Position numbers and translations under genes: made by a program | Assembly: GCA_029582165.1 (NCBI GenBank) | Contig: CM055882.1 | Coordinates: forward strand, 15,385,001 to 15,449,000 | Length of the DNA stretch: 64,000 nt | Reading direction: 5' to 3' | DNA from: Portulaca oleracea | Taxonomy: Eukaryota; Streptophyta; Magnoliopsida; Caryophyllales; Portulacaceae | Shown: positions 33,411-45,379 of the stretch, in pieces | Layout of the letters: every line of letters starts with the position of its first letter | How positions within the stretch are numbered: the first letter of the stretch is position 1 | The notes under the pieces: model-generated | Told to the model about the DNA's origin: nothing | The model's database searches: none | Seen by the model: the letters and a program-made list of their open reading frames with translations, nothing else

Positions 33411-35408
33411 CTGATTTACCGATAGGACCTAGATTTATCGAGCCGTCACTTTGACTGAATGGAATGATTCATGACTCTGATGGACTTGCTTTTCAATATA
33501 GCTTTTGGATTTTGATTTTGCTTATGTGATTGTTGACAATTTGTTATATATTGATCCACCTCATTAGAGTGTGATTAAAGATCATTATCATTCTAATCTT
33601 GCTTTAATGGATTTAGGGCCATGCTTAGCTTTGGATACGATGACATCCAGGAATGTATTCTTGAATGATGTCATGGTTAGGCCTTGTTTCCCACATTTTT
33701 CTTAGCGGGCAACAGTTAGCCTTAAGTGTTATGATGCTAGCGCATGTAATTGATCTGCTAGGATTTAGACATTTGAAAATGATGCATTTCTTGAACATGT
33801 GCATTTAGGAATTTATGTACTTATGTATGACTATTGACCTTATTGTGACAGCTAACACCATGTGAGTTTGACATGCCTTCTCAATGCAACCCTATCTTGA
33901 CTAGGAGAACATGCATATATCTTATGACTTTATGATATGTGTGATTCAATATGCAAACAAGCCCAGTTTCCTTAAGTAATATGATGACTTCCTAAATGTC
34001 GAAGCGACTTGTTGAACAATTTTAGGACAAGCTGAGATAGGTGTGGCTCATACTACAGTGTTTCCATGGAACATGAGAGGATGACAGAGATAATTGGCCT
34101 GAATGACTTGCTTCTCGAGGTTGATTTGTCTTTGCTTTCTTGAATCATTATGGGACAGGGAGACCCATTGAATGAGTGTAAGAATAACATAGGATTGACT
34201 CCGTCTTTTATATTGTCAAGATGCCATAGGCCCACAATCGGTTGTGTACCTTGAACGGATTTGGTCTCGAAGACAATAAAGAATAGGGAGGGAAATCTCG
34301 TCATTTGAGGACTGTACTGCAAGATTAGCCCTTGTTGAAATGTTGAGCTAGTACTATGGTTCGGTGAACCCTTAGTTGGTAGGCCCCTCATTTTTTTAAG
34401 GGAACTACTATCGGGGGCATCATTGGAGTGAAAGTCTCAAACTTTAGAGAAACGGGAGCAAACACTCTTCATGTCTGATTGATGGTTGTCATGTTGCTTT
34501 GTACTTGAGGTCATTACTCACAGGCGGCAAGAATTCTAGGTGAGCCCTTAGTTAGGTAGATGTTTTGGGGAGTGAGTCGTATCATAATCATGGATGCTGT
34601 TTCTAGTTAGCCCTCGATTTTGACGTGGTTGACTTGTTGCTCTTGGTGAAGATAAGCCTTCACTCAGGTATACTAAACGTGGACGTTGAATCTCATACTT
34701 ACGCTAATGACAAAGTTAAAAAGCTCGAGAAGGTTCAACTTATATGGAAAGGACGAGAAGGGTTGGTTAGAAGAGATAAATTTGATATGGTCATATGGGT
34801 TCATGTAGATTTATGGTAAAGAGGAATATGGATGACTAATGGTCAGATAAAGATGATAGTCAGATAGATAGACCTCAAGGCGAGTTGAAGGTTTTCTGGA
34901 TGTAGGGGTGAACCACTAAAAGTATGTGGTGAAGTGATGAATAGATTTGATGGTTACTCTCTTCATGAATTCACAACTACATGAGTAGGCTGAATCTGGA
35001 TGTGTGGCTTGCTCTATAAATATAGAGGTGCACCCATAAAGATGATAGGGGGGATACTCATGGATGATCATGTCTCGAGGAGAAGAGAGATGGAAAAAAG
35101 AGGTGACCACTCTTAGGAGGAGAAATAGTTGGATGGCTACTTGAATATAAAGGTTGCCTAAGCCTAATAGAAGGAAAGTGGAGGAATTATGAGGATGGAG
35201 TATGAGAATACTTAGAATCCAGTGTTTCCTCTCCTTTTTCCTAGCCCGCCCGAATAGGATTTTCAAGCTGACCTTTCTTTATTCTCTCTCCTGAAGTCCA
35301 TAGTTTTCTTTGATGATAGATGCTCTCTTAAGGAAGTGTAATGGTAGGGCCTCAAAGAAGTTCTCCTGCGTGGCCAATGTCGGTAAAGTGGGCTTGAGGG
35401 TTCGATAC

Positions 35409-36110
35409 TATTGGGGAGATCCAAGGCGGGAGCCCACTTCAACCAAGGTCCATGGTACACAAGTTGAGTGAGGTTCCATCTTAAAACCAATTGGTGTTAA
35501 GAGGCGTAACCCACTTGACTTATATACCATGTTCTTTCCCTTTGCATTTTCGATTTGGGACATTTTACTCATGGGTGCATCCCAACAATCTTCCTTTTCA
35601 CACATAAGTCTCTCCTCGTTGATCAGAAGCCTCTTTTGCCAAGGTTTCAAGTCACCATTAATTAAGAGCCCATTATAACTGCACCTTACTCTACACAGTC
35701 GCAACCTTCTCCACCCGAGTCTCATGCCACCACTCTTCTTCAAGAGTCTCAGCCGCACCTTATTCCACATAGACTCACCCTACTCCATCTGAGTCTCATG
35801 CCACCACTTTGAGCCTTCTGGAGACTCAACCGCGCATGCACTATGGTCCTTAATCCTGGCCATGGTGATTTTTACAAGACCACCTTCCCGTACCGTGCAC
35901 CTAGTCGAACGAACCATTGACTCTGATACCACTTGTTGAGAGATCCAAGGCGAGAGTCCACTTCAACCAAAGTCCATGGTACACAAGTTAAGTGAGTTCC
36001 ATCTTAAAACTAATTGGTGTTAAAAGAAGTAGCTCACTTGACTTATATACCATGTCCTTTCCTTTTGTGTTTTCAATGTGAGACATTTTACTCTTGGGTG
36101 AATTCCAACA
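35409..36110 (-). mobile_element. TRIM, miniature LTR element (702 bp)
   Basis: Direct terminal repeats of 179 bp (35409-35587) and 176 bp (35935-36110), ending TGTT..AACA; the left start is mutated to TATT. Next to the right LTR the minus strand reads TGGTATCAGAGT (35931-35920), an initiator tRNA-Met primer site, and next to the left LTR GAAAAGGAAGAT, a purine tract. The flanks are GATAC (35404-35408) and GGTAC (36111-36115), one mismatch. The 347-bp interior has no coding capacity. These are the defining traits of terminal-repeat retrotransposons in miniature. Confidence 0.85.
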
Positions 36111-36306
36111 GGTACAGATGGATGAAGGCTCGAGGGTATAGATGAATGGTTTTTGAAGGCTTGTAAATGATGGCCCAAGGACGCATAAGGGTTTCAAAAG
36201 TTATGGGTGCAAGGCTTCTGGGATCTGATGAGGTGAAGGCTTAGAGATTTTGAGGAAGTACGTAAAGGTTCAAGGAACCTAGAAAGTGTGCATGTGACGT
36301 GAGGTT

Positions 36307-36500
36307 TTGCATTTGATTCTCCTTGTATTCTCCCTTCTTTTTTTCATTTGTTTCTTTTGTTTTTCTTGCTTCTTGCTTCTTGCTTTTTTATTCTTTATTC
36401 TTTCTCATTTTCTCCTTTTTTTTTTTTGCTTTCCCTTTCTTCTTCTTCTTTTTGTTTTTTGCTTTACTTTATTTCTTTCTTCTTTGATCTTCTTCCCTCT
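36307..36500. repeat. T-rich, pyrimidine low-complexity tract
   Basis: Dominated by CTTTTT, TTCTT and CTTGCTTCTTG runs. The 89-codon frame over it is compositional. Confidence 0.8.
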
Positions 36501-37649
36501 TTATGAGGCCAATCATTTAATACACCTTTTGGTTTTGGCTTTGGTAAAGAATAGTCACCGAGTTTGTGAAGGCTAGGGATTTTTTGGGGGGTGGAATGTT
36601 GAAGCAAGGTGATATATGTGTTGGTGGCAAGTCGGAGTAGGATGCAAATATGAGGGTACTGAAGTGGAAGGTATAGTGGAAGCCTCCTGTTCTAGGCATT
36701 CTTTTTTAAGTTATGAAATTTGTAATGTGTAGATTCTCATTTTAAGAGATTGCTTGATCTTGTTCCTTTTTTAATGCATTCTATCCTTTGCCCAACCTAT
36801 TTGATGTGGGTGTTGGATGACTTTTGTTTTCTTTTTTTTTTAATGTCTTTATTTCGTTGATCCTGGATTTGTTGTAGGATGAAGAGTGACAAATGGATAT
36901 GATAGAAGACGAGGGAAGATGGATATGTCATACTTGGAAGTGCAAGCATGAGATTCTTATTTTAGTTTAGAAATAAGAGTCAATCCTGGCATTTAGGAAG
37001 ACACAAATGATAACCAAATAACTCCATCTTATTGCATTTTAAAAAGACGGACACATTAACGACTTATGCGAAACTAACACCGATTGACTCTGGAAATAAA
37101 AAATGCCTCAAATTCAAAAGAAAATATCCATGATCTTAGCTAACTTTATGGTGCTAACCTTTGCTCATTTTGATTGGCAGGTCCTATAATGCATGGTTCG
37201 GAAGTGGATTTTGGTCATTGTTTGGGTTCTACGCCGCTGAAGGTGGAGGCAGCTGTCCTAACTAGATGATATCTTCGACCTTGTTCCTCAAGGTCCAACA
37301 GTTTTTTTTGTATCGCAACTCCTACCTATGATAGTTATTGGCACTCCAGCGCTTAGTTTTTATTTTAGGCTCCAGCTTAGACAAAGGTATCTAGATCAAA
37401 TTCCTTTTTAAGAGGCAAGCCAGAACATTGGCACATGTAGGTGGTACCAAGTGGAGTCTAGCTATTATACTTCAATTGGACTACATTAGCTTCTGCCTTT
37501 TGAGGATGAAGGTTGGGTGAACCAGTGGCCCACAAATTAAGCTAGAATTCTTCTATCCTTGGGTGGGTGCTTTCTCATTATTCATTACCTTGAGTTAGAC
37601 ACATGATTCCCTTAGATAATCAAAGTCTTTTATGATGTGGTACCTAGGT

Positions 37650-38215
37650 GGTAGGTAAGGTTGCCCTTAAGAATTTTTTAAAAGTAGAGAGAAAGAGCCC
37701 TAATGGAATAATATCAACTACTTGTGCCAGCTTGGCATGTCACTTGTCATAGTAGTCTTGGAAGGGATCTTTTTTCTTTTGCTTAATAAAGGTCAGGTTA
37801 AAGACTAAAGTGTCATTCCTTTGGGTGAAATTATAATGTTGGACAAATGCTTTGTATAAGGCAGTCTAATCATTCTACATCTTCACCGCGAGAGTATAAT
37901 ACCAAGCATCTGCCTCATCATTTAGGGTGGAAGGGAACATCGATATAGAGCTTGGTGTCAATTCCTCTTAATGAATTAGTTGCACCTTCACGGGATGTAT
38001 GGGGTTCTTTGATGGTCAAAACTCCTTGTCAGGAATGATAAATTTGTGTCGCAACTTTTTTATGATCCTAGCAGGAACCCTGATGTCTTCTCAATATTCA
38101 ACTAATGTTGGCATATGGCTTTTGATCCTTTAGAGCCCCTCGATTTGAGTGTTGAGGCTCTTTAGTTCGATACATTCTTGTGGTGTATTGGGCCCTTCTT
38201 TCTTCTAGGGACTCG
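37650..38215 (-). pseudogene. gag remnant of the gypsy relic
   Basis: The minus-strand reading FPSTLNDEADAWYYTLAVKM, then ALYKAFVQHYNFTQRNDTLV, FIKQKKKDPFQDYYDK and LGLFLSTFKKFL shows the Retrotrans_gag pattern (acidic-ADAWYY-TL, then the QxxxEsFxxYY-like block). The upstream part is KFIIPDKEF and NPIHPVKVQL. At least six stops. It normally encodes the capsid; here only a fossil. Its N-terminal side continues across the split MITE to 53641-54230. Confidence 0.7.
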
Positions 38216-38231
38216 AAGTATATTCCCCTTA

Positions 38232-38492
38232 GGTGGAAGGTACCCTAACTTTTGGTGAAATATTTTTCAAGTACTCCAACTTTTCAAAACTCATTTTGGG
38301 GTACCCTTACTTTTTGGGTTAGAAATTATTAGGTGTTTTTTCGGTCATCAATTTGGTTAAGTGACCGAAATATCCATGTTCTTCTATTTTTTTGAGAAAT
38401 ACCCTTAAAGAAGAAGAATAAAGGTATTTCGGTCACTTAACAAAATTGATGGCCGGAAAAGCACCAAATAATCACTAACCCAAAAAGTAAGG
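38232..38492. mobile_element. MITE, left part, split by the 15-kb LTR element
   Basis: The left arm has GGAAGGTACCCTAACTTTTG, GTACCCTTACTTTTTGGG and TTCGGTCATCAATTTGGTTA; the same motifs recur inverted at 38420-38480 and, beyond the insertion, at 53569-53640 (AAGTTGGGATACC, TTGGGGTACCTCC). Joining the parts gives a palindromic non-coding element of about 335 bp. No clear target duplication of its own. Confidence 0.7.
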
Positions 38493-39037
38493 TGTAGACG
38501 CCCAAAAAGTGTCATTGTAATATTGTAATTTTATTTTCTAGTATTTATTTTTATTTTATTTTTAGCATAGGTAAAATGTCGAAATGCAAAAATGAGAGAA
38601 GAAAACCCAACAAAACACCACAAAAATAGCCCACAAAAAACAACCCAGCAAAAGAAATCAGCCCAAAAGAAATAGGCCCAAAAATGCACTTGGCTCGCAG
38701 CCCGAGGCGCTGCCCAGAACATGAGCAAGGTCTGGGCGCCAGGCGGGCCTGCACGCGGGTCAGCGACCCGAATTTTCTTATCTCGAGTCGCGTGCTGACA
38801 GCAGCTGGGCCTTGGGAAGCGCGCCGTGCTGGTCTGCATGTTGCTCATTTACTCGATCCGGCATCAGTGGGTCCCGCCACTGCTTACCGTGATCCTCGCC
38901 CCGTCGCATCTTCGCAAGTCAAGCTTCGGGAATCGCGCCAGGCAGACCTGCCCATTAGCTAATTTTAGTCATTTGCTTTTATTAGAGCATCTGCTATTTT
39001 TAGCTATCCTAAACCTAATTCCCTCATTCACCAACCC

Positions 39038-39045
39038 TATAAATA
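39038..39045 (+). promoter_or_regulatory. LTR TATA box
   Basis: TATAAATA in context ACCCTATAAATACCCACA; conserved in the 3' LTR at 52548-52555. Confidence 0.7.
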
Positions 39046-39957
39046 CCCACACCTTTCATTCCATTTTTCACACCGAAACCACCTGGGAGTATTGACACTA
39101 GATGGATTTCTCTTTTTCTCTCCCTCTCTCATTTGCATACATGCATTCTGGCATTTTAATTTTCACATTTTCATTTTCGTTATTATTTTCTTGTAATCAC
39201 CCTTAATATCGTAATGTTGACAATAATGTTGGTTATGATTAATCTAAATCTAATTACTTGAAAGAATAACTTTAATTTGTTCTTTATCGCTTTTATTTAT
39301 TTATCGCTTTCATTCATTTATCGCATTCTTTTTATTATCGCATTTAATTTCCGCATGCATTTAAATAATATCAATTAATCTAATTAATTCTCCCCTTCTA
39401 CTCTTTTCTTTAATAAACTGATCTAGTAGAGTCCGTTTTTTTGAACGGGCGGATTCGAAAGTTTTTACTTTTGAATTCATAACCTTACCCCCGGATCCGA
39501 ATCTCATGGTTCGTGGTTATGTGGAGTTAAAAATACGAGTTTATTAATTCTCTTAAAAATTAATTGGCGACTCCTAAAAAATAAATTTGACTAAATTTGA
39601 TTCATTTGGAATGTGGTTTTTATTCGAATTTTAAAATTTATTTATTTCGCGAAATAGTTCAAATACCGAAAATTGAAAATCGGTGGCCTCGGTCCAATAT
39701 CAAGCACCCCGTGCGGGTCTGCACGGCTATTGGCCCGAGCCCATCGCCAAGACCAGCGTTCGGGAAGGCCCGGTCATACCCAAGGCGCCAGTGTATCAAA
39801 GATGACGCATGGGTCAATGACCTGGGTATTTCCCCGGCTGCCTCGATTTTCATGCCAGTTATTTATGATTCTTCTGGTTTTCTTATTTATTTCGGGTAGA
39901 TTATAAATTTTAATGTTCATAATAAAATTCAAACATTTCATGTGCACATTTTTAATA

Positions 39958-40323
39958 GGGTTTTTGGATTCTAATATATTGAACTTTTGGGGTATTGGAC
40001 AATAATGCACTGAACTTTGACCTTGGACAATAATACACTGTACTTTGGAGGGTGTTGAACAATAATGCACTCAGTATGATTTTGGCAATGACTAACTTGG
40101 TGGCAATCCTATGTAGCGGGTGGAGGAGATGAATTGGTCCAAAAATATTTGTCTCCTTGGTCTGTCACGTAAGATTGTCACCAAGTTCGCTACCGTCGAA
40201 ATTGTCTCGAGTGCATTATTGTTCAACACCCCCCAAAGTTCAGTGCATTATTGTCCAAGGTCAAAGTTCAGTGCATTATTGTCCAATACTCCAAAAGTTC
40301 AGTATATTAGCGTCCAAAATTCC
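39958..40323. mobile_element. MULE-like MITE 3 (366 bp) inside the 5' LTR
   Basis: Ends GGGTTTTTGGATTCTAATAT and the complement of GGAATTTTGGACGCTAATAT, with tandem subterminal units containing GGACAATAATGCACTGAAC. The flanking 9-bp direct repeat TTTTTAATA (39949-39957, 40324-40332) is exact. The 3' LTR has the empty site (TTTTTAATATG near 53458), so the insertion post-dates the LTR element. Confidence 0.95.
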
Positions 40324-40432
40324 TTTTTAATATGTAAAAATTCAATTAAACTTCTTAAAGATTAGAAACCTTTTTCGACTCGCCATACATCGCGTAGGGC
40401 ACGATTGAAAGTTTTTTCCCGAGTCCTACAAA

Positions 40433-40450
40433 TGGCGACTCCACTGGGGA
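40433..40450 (+). promoter_or_regulatory. Primer-binding site of LARD-like element
   Basis: TGGCGACTCCACTGGGGA begins 2 bases after the 5' LTR, the expected position. I do not assign the tRNA. Confidence 0.75.
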
Positions 40451-41480
40451 CTTACTTTAAGAGGGTAAAACTTGAAAAATCGGTTTCTTAAATATTTGAG
40501 TAGAAGGGAGAAATTAATTCTTTTAATTTTTGTTATTTAATTAGACATCAAGCATATGGGCCTACATCACGATTTCTTTGATAAATCGCGATGAACTCAA
40601 AGACATCGTCTAGGATCAACCCAATTTCCCTTTGGGGCAAAGTTTACTTCCGACTTCATAAAGAAATGAACTCCACATTTCAAGAAGATCGCAAGTTACT
40701 TTCCCACTCATGAAGCACTCCGAAATTTTTGGGAATATGAATTTACATTTTCCTTTAATTTTGCGAGAAACACACGAGTCACATTACTATGAACTCCATA
40801 GAATTTGTGGCACGTGAGAGACATGAGTATGCTTGTCCCTTACAAACCCGACCTTAAACCTTGAATGTAGAATCATGGCTTAAGCGCATCCCTCATTTGT
40901 ATGCTACGTGCATTTGTTTCTTGTTTTTTTCTTTCTTTCAAAAAAAATAACGTGCTAATTATGTGCTAATTGTGCATCTCATCGTAGAATAAGTCGGTCC
41001 ACATTTGCATCTCCCTCAAATATTACTTTAGTTTGAGTATTATTCAAACAAGATTAAAGTAGGCCCAAAAGGTCTCTCTTAGGCCCAAGTCAGAGAGGTT
41101 TGACTAGGTCTGAGATTCGAGTTTGACTTTACTCAACCCTAAGTAATCTTTGACCCCTAAAGCATCTATCCGGTCATTAACTAAATTTGAGTCCATTAAA
41201 ATTTTAATGTTGATTCGATTTTATGATGACTTGAGGGATACCTTCCCTCTTCATGTACATAACATCATTCCAGGTCAAGAGTCTTCATGCAAGCCCAATA
41301 GTGGGCGAGTCCATACAAAAAAAAAACCATCATTCATCATGTAGGCATTGTTTGCATTAGGTTGTCCCATATAAGTCGCTAGGTCTTTGGGTAGGTCAAT
41401 GTCAGGGTTAATTTTGAGGTTTATGGTTTCCATACAGGCAGAATAGGGACCCGATGACCGACCTTGAACTTGGAGTAAAC
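40451..41480 (+). other. Untranslated leader of LARD-like element
   Basis: About 1 kb without coding signal between the primer site and gag remnant. Confidence 0.6.
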
Positions 41481-42441
41481 AAGTCTCGAAGTTGCTTTTT
41501 TCACACTGTTGTCTCTAATGGCCTCCAACGGGATACCTAGCAACAACGAGCTTATTCCCTTCATTACCCAACATTTGGCTGAAATTTCACAGCAAATGCA
41601 AGGCATAACTACTGAAAATGATAGGAAGATAGATGAAATCATCCATACATTGGCAAGGATGAATGATGAGCTGAACCTTCCTGATGAAGATGAAAGCAAC
41701 AATCATCATAATGAAATAGCAAGTATGCATGAAACAGAAAGAGAGATCCCTATGTCTGCAAATCACTATATGGGCTTGGGACTCACTTCTGTTCATAGAG
41801 TCGAACAACCACGTCAGTTCAACTTACCAAGGAAGAAGTTCAGAATTGCTCCAAGTGTTTCCCAGTCTTCTTCAACTGAGAAGGAAGACCAAATCCGCCC
41901 TTAGCCACAAGAGGATATCAAGAAAGAAGATGTGGTGAACGAGAAAGTTCTTCTTTAGACCAACTCTTCACCACAATAAATCAAATGCAGTTACGCTTGG
42001 AAGGTCTGGATCGAAAAATGGATATGATCCTTTGGATTTTACAAAACAATAGAAGGATGGCTAATATTGAGCATCGCATTAGAGAAAATATAGGGGATGG
42101 ATCTTCATCAGTGGGAGTATATGACACTGATGTTCATTAAAGGGCTCCTAATTCCTCTCCTAAAGATGTTGAAATGCGGCAACTCATGTCTTTCACTCCA
42201 ATCTACACTACCTATACTGAGGATCTTGATTATCTCCTTAAGGAAGGAAAGATCAAGCTCCCCCCTGTCCGATGCGAACCTGAAATTAAAGGAAGATTTT
42301 GGAACCCCAAATGAGTTTTGCAGATATCATAGACTTCGAGGTCATGATACTGAAAACTGTTTCACCCTCAAGAAAAAACTTGAAGAAGTGTTCCAATTAG
42401 GAGAGCTGTCGCCACCGAAAATAATGCAGAAACCCTATTAG
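41480..42441 (+). pseudogene. gag remnant with zinc-knuckle-like motif
   Basis: One open segment (41509-41904) reads MASNGIPSNNELIPFITQHL, AEISQQMQGITTENDRKIDE and ARMNDELNLPDEDE, a coiled-coil-like N-terminal gag segment. After stops and frame changes, 42300-42441 encodes FCRYHRLRGHDTENCFTLKK followed by KLEEVFQLGELSPP, a block common at the gag nucleocapsid boundary of plant gypsy elements. The conventional capsid core between them is largely missing. Non-functional. Confidence 0.65.
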
Positions 42442-45050
42442 AAGTTCAGGCAATAAGAGATATTCGCTGCAAGCTCTACGACTCCGGATTACATCAGAGT
42501 AGAAGATACCAAGGCTCCATTAGGACATCTTCTATAATCATGTTATTCCTTTTCTTTCCATGAAAGTTGGCATTTATCTATAGTAGATTTTTTTCAATGC
42601 ATTCGTCTTGTTTACATTCAATAAGATGAACTCATTTTCATTATGACTCTTGTCTTCCCCGATCCTTCATTTACTTCTAAATTGTTAAGGAAAGAATCAT
42701 GTGCTTGCATTCCTGATTTGAATTGAAGAGCTCACTCACCCATATGACCATTCAAGTCTGACGCATCCATCTGCTCACATCTTTCATTCCATCTCACATC
42801 TCGATCACACCTTCACTCTATGTTTTTTTCTTTTGTGTCCTACCCCGAGTCCAAGGTTAATGGAGAGAAGAGAGGCTAACTTCACCGCCAAAGCAAAGTT
42901 AGGCAAAAGGAGAGACAAATTTCATTAAAAAAAAAACGAGGCCGACATGAACACATACATGTTGGGCAAAAGGAGATATACATGAGTAAAAATCAAGAGG
43001 AGAGAAGCTAACCTGAACACTCATCCAACAGGTTAGGCAAAAGGAGAGAATTCAAATGAATAAGACCAACCATCTCTAAAAATGAATCTCACTTAAATCA
43101 CGCGGCTGAAAAAGACATGCCTATGATAGAAGGCTTCCACCCCTTACCACCGACATCATCACCACCTTCATTTTGACCTAGCCGCTTTACCCACATTATT
43201 ACTTTCTCATACCATCTTCTTAAGCACCACCACGAACCCAGTCATTCATTTTATGACCATCTCATCCTTAAACCCACCTAAACCAAATAATGTGTTGCGG
43301 GTAACATTCATTGCAAGAAGAAGTATAAGCTGAAGGTTCGTAGTTAAAAAAAAAACAAAAAAAAAGGAAAAAAGAAAAAAGAGAAGTTAAAAAAAATCCA
43401 AAGGAAAAAGCAAAAAAAAAAAAAAGAAGAAGAAAGAAGCAAGAATAAGAGGCAGTTGTTAGTCACCCGCACACATCCCAAAACCTTCCCCTCAAACCTT
43501 CACACCTATGCTTCCCATTAAACTTTCGACCTATCTCAAAGTCCTTCTTGAGGCATCAATCGTTGAAAGTTGCACCTGTTGAACTATGACTGGCCTGATT
43601 CCACACTGGATACGTAGGAGAACCTCTTTGAGGCCCGGCCGCTGCAATTCACTTTGGAGTAAATTCGTCATTAAATCATTTGGTCTTTAAGAGTGAGAAT
43701 AAAGAGTGGCTAGCCCGAAAACCTCACCAGGCGGGCTAGGTAAAAGGAGAGGGAACCTTGGTCTCTAAGGACAATGAAAAACTCTTAAATTTCCTTTCAC
43801 CATGCACACCCTTCATACCCAAACCCATCAAATTGCAACTCTTCCATAGCCATTTGACCATCTCTTCCCTTATGAGATAAACCCACAAGACATGGTGCTC
43901 CATCCATAGACCATCTCGTCCAGCTCCATCAGTTCGAACCTCTATCCATCGAACTACCCATCCATTCATCACATCATCCATTCATCTTATCACTACTCTC
44001 ACCTAACCATCCATAGCCTCGTCTTGTCCACCATTGGGGCCAAACTACTCACAAATATATTTTCTATACCCCATTCCTATCTTTTCCATAATCCACCCTC
44101 CATTGCTCCTCACCCTGTGAGCTCTTCTAATTTGGTCATTAGTGTATGCATGAGATTCGTCAGTTTATCCTCGTTTTCATAACACCTGAGTGAAGGATAA
44201 CTCCTTTAACAGAACAAGAAGCCAACTACATCTAAATAAGGGCTACTTGAAGACAACACCCACCTAGGTCCATCATGTTGACTCATCTGAAGCCATTTGT
44301 TCACTAGTACTGGGGGCTCGCTCATCACTCAATATCCGCATTATGGCAGCTTAAGCAGGTCAAGCTTTCCCTTGATATCATCTTTTGCGGCATTCCAACT
44401 GGGGGCTCATTATATCACTCAATGTCCGCATCATGGCCACCTACGAGGCAGTTCGACAAGAGAACTCATCATTTTCACTATTTTTGCCTTGTCCTGAAAC
44501 CTACTTCAAAATCACCCTTGACATTCAGAGTTTTTTATATACTTTTCCTTATTCTTTTTTTTTCCTTTTCTTCAGGAAAGTAGGGGGTTTCATATTGCAT
44601 GCATGCACCAAATTAATTTTTTTTAGGTCATGTGCATTTTTTAAAAGGTCATGTGACCTTCTACATTTTTCATTTTAAATCATACTAGTTTGCACTTCGA
44701 GTCACATTATTTTTTTAATTTTAATTATGGGTCATTTTTTTTCTTTTCTTCTTGAGTAAAAAAAAAGAGTCACATGCATTGCAAAAATAAAAAGGAGTCA
44801 CATCATGCATTAGAATTAGGTTTCATAAAAATCATGCATAATAGAGTCTTGTATTGTAATGTAATTCATCTAGCATAGCATGCATAAGACCTCATTTGCA
44901 TTCCTTCGTCCCTCGTATGAGTCTCAAAAGAGATGAGAGGAACCTCGAGAATTGTGACTCAGGTTCGCTCACCAAGGATCTTGATCACCTCTAGACAGAT
45001 ATCTGCTAAGATCGCCAGAAGATCCTAATTCGGTGTCAATAGAAGAATTT
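42442..45050 (+). other. Non-coding interior of LARD-like element
   Basis: No pol is readable. It holds repeated GGAGAGAAGAGAGGCTAAC / GTTAGGCAAAAGGAGAGA units (42860-43050), an A-rich tract (43340-43440), a duplicated GGGGGCTC..TCACTCAAT..CCGCAT segment (44310-44450) and AT-rich sequence. Confidence 0.55.
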
Positions 45051-45054
45051 TCGG

Positions 45055-45335
45055 TCCAAGGAGTTGAAGTTTTATGAGAATTAATTCAGAGAATAACTCA
45101 TTTTCTGAATTAAACTCTAAAATCGGAGTCATTAAATTTTACGAGAACTAATTCGGAGAATAGTACATTTTCAGAATTAGAACTTTAAAATTTAATTCAC
45201 AAAGATTTTATGAGAATCAATTCAAGAAATCGTTCAGGACTCGAATTTTACTCCAAGAGTCCCAGTTAGAATTAATTAAATTTCATGAGAAAAATCCGTG
45301 AATAATTTACATTATTCGGATTAAACTCTAAAAAT
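45055..45335 (+). repeat. Tandem repeat, AATTCGGAGAATA-type units
   Basis: Three to four diverged units with GAGAATTAATTC(A/G)GAGAATA followed by CATTTTCTGAATTAAACTC and a long poly-purine part. Confidence 0.7.
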
Positions 45336-45379
45336 TTAATTCATCCACACTATATGCATATAAGACAAAGAAAGTGAAG

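Larger units (their letters stand above)
32631..38231 (-). mobile_element. Internal region of decayed minus-strand gypsy relic
   Basis: Lies between the polypurine tract near 32640 and a gag pseudogene at 37650-38215, and continues beyond the later insertions to about 54230. It contains the minisatellite at 33000-33410, a TRIM (35409-36110) and a long T-rich tract. No reverse transcriptase or integrase could be read, so it was either non-autonomous or has lost pol. Many short frames here (34053-34391, 34625-34819, 34916-35266 and others) show no family resemblance and are treated as noise. Confidence 0.55.
38493..40430 (+). repeat. 5' LTR of LARD-like element (1938 bp, with MITE)
   Basis: Starts TGTAGACGCCCAAAAAGTG and ends GAGTCCTACA. 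A TATA box TATAAATA lies at 39038-39045. It exceeds the 3' LTR by a 366-bp MITE (39958-40323) plus its 9-bp duplication. A GC-rich patch at 38690-38790 is poorly alignable with the other LTR although the flanking sequence is almost identical. Confidence 0.92.

Noticed and set aside
34053..36197. Minus-strand ORFs of 69-120 codons around the TRIM
   Set aside because: They overlap TRIM LTRs or relic spacer, share no domain and are not conserved between the two TRIM LTRs.
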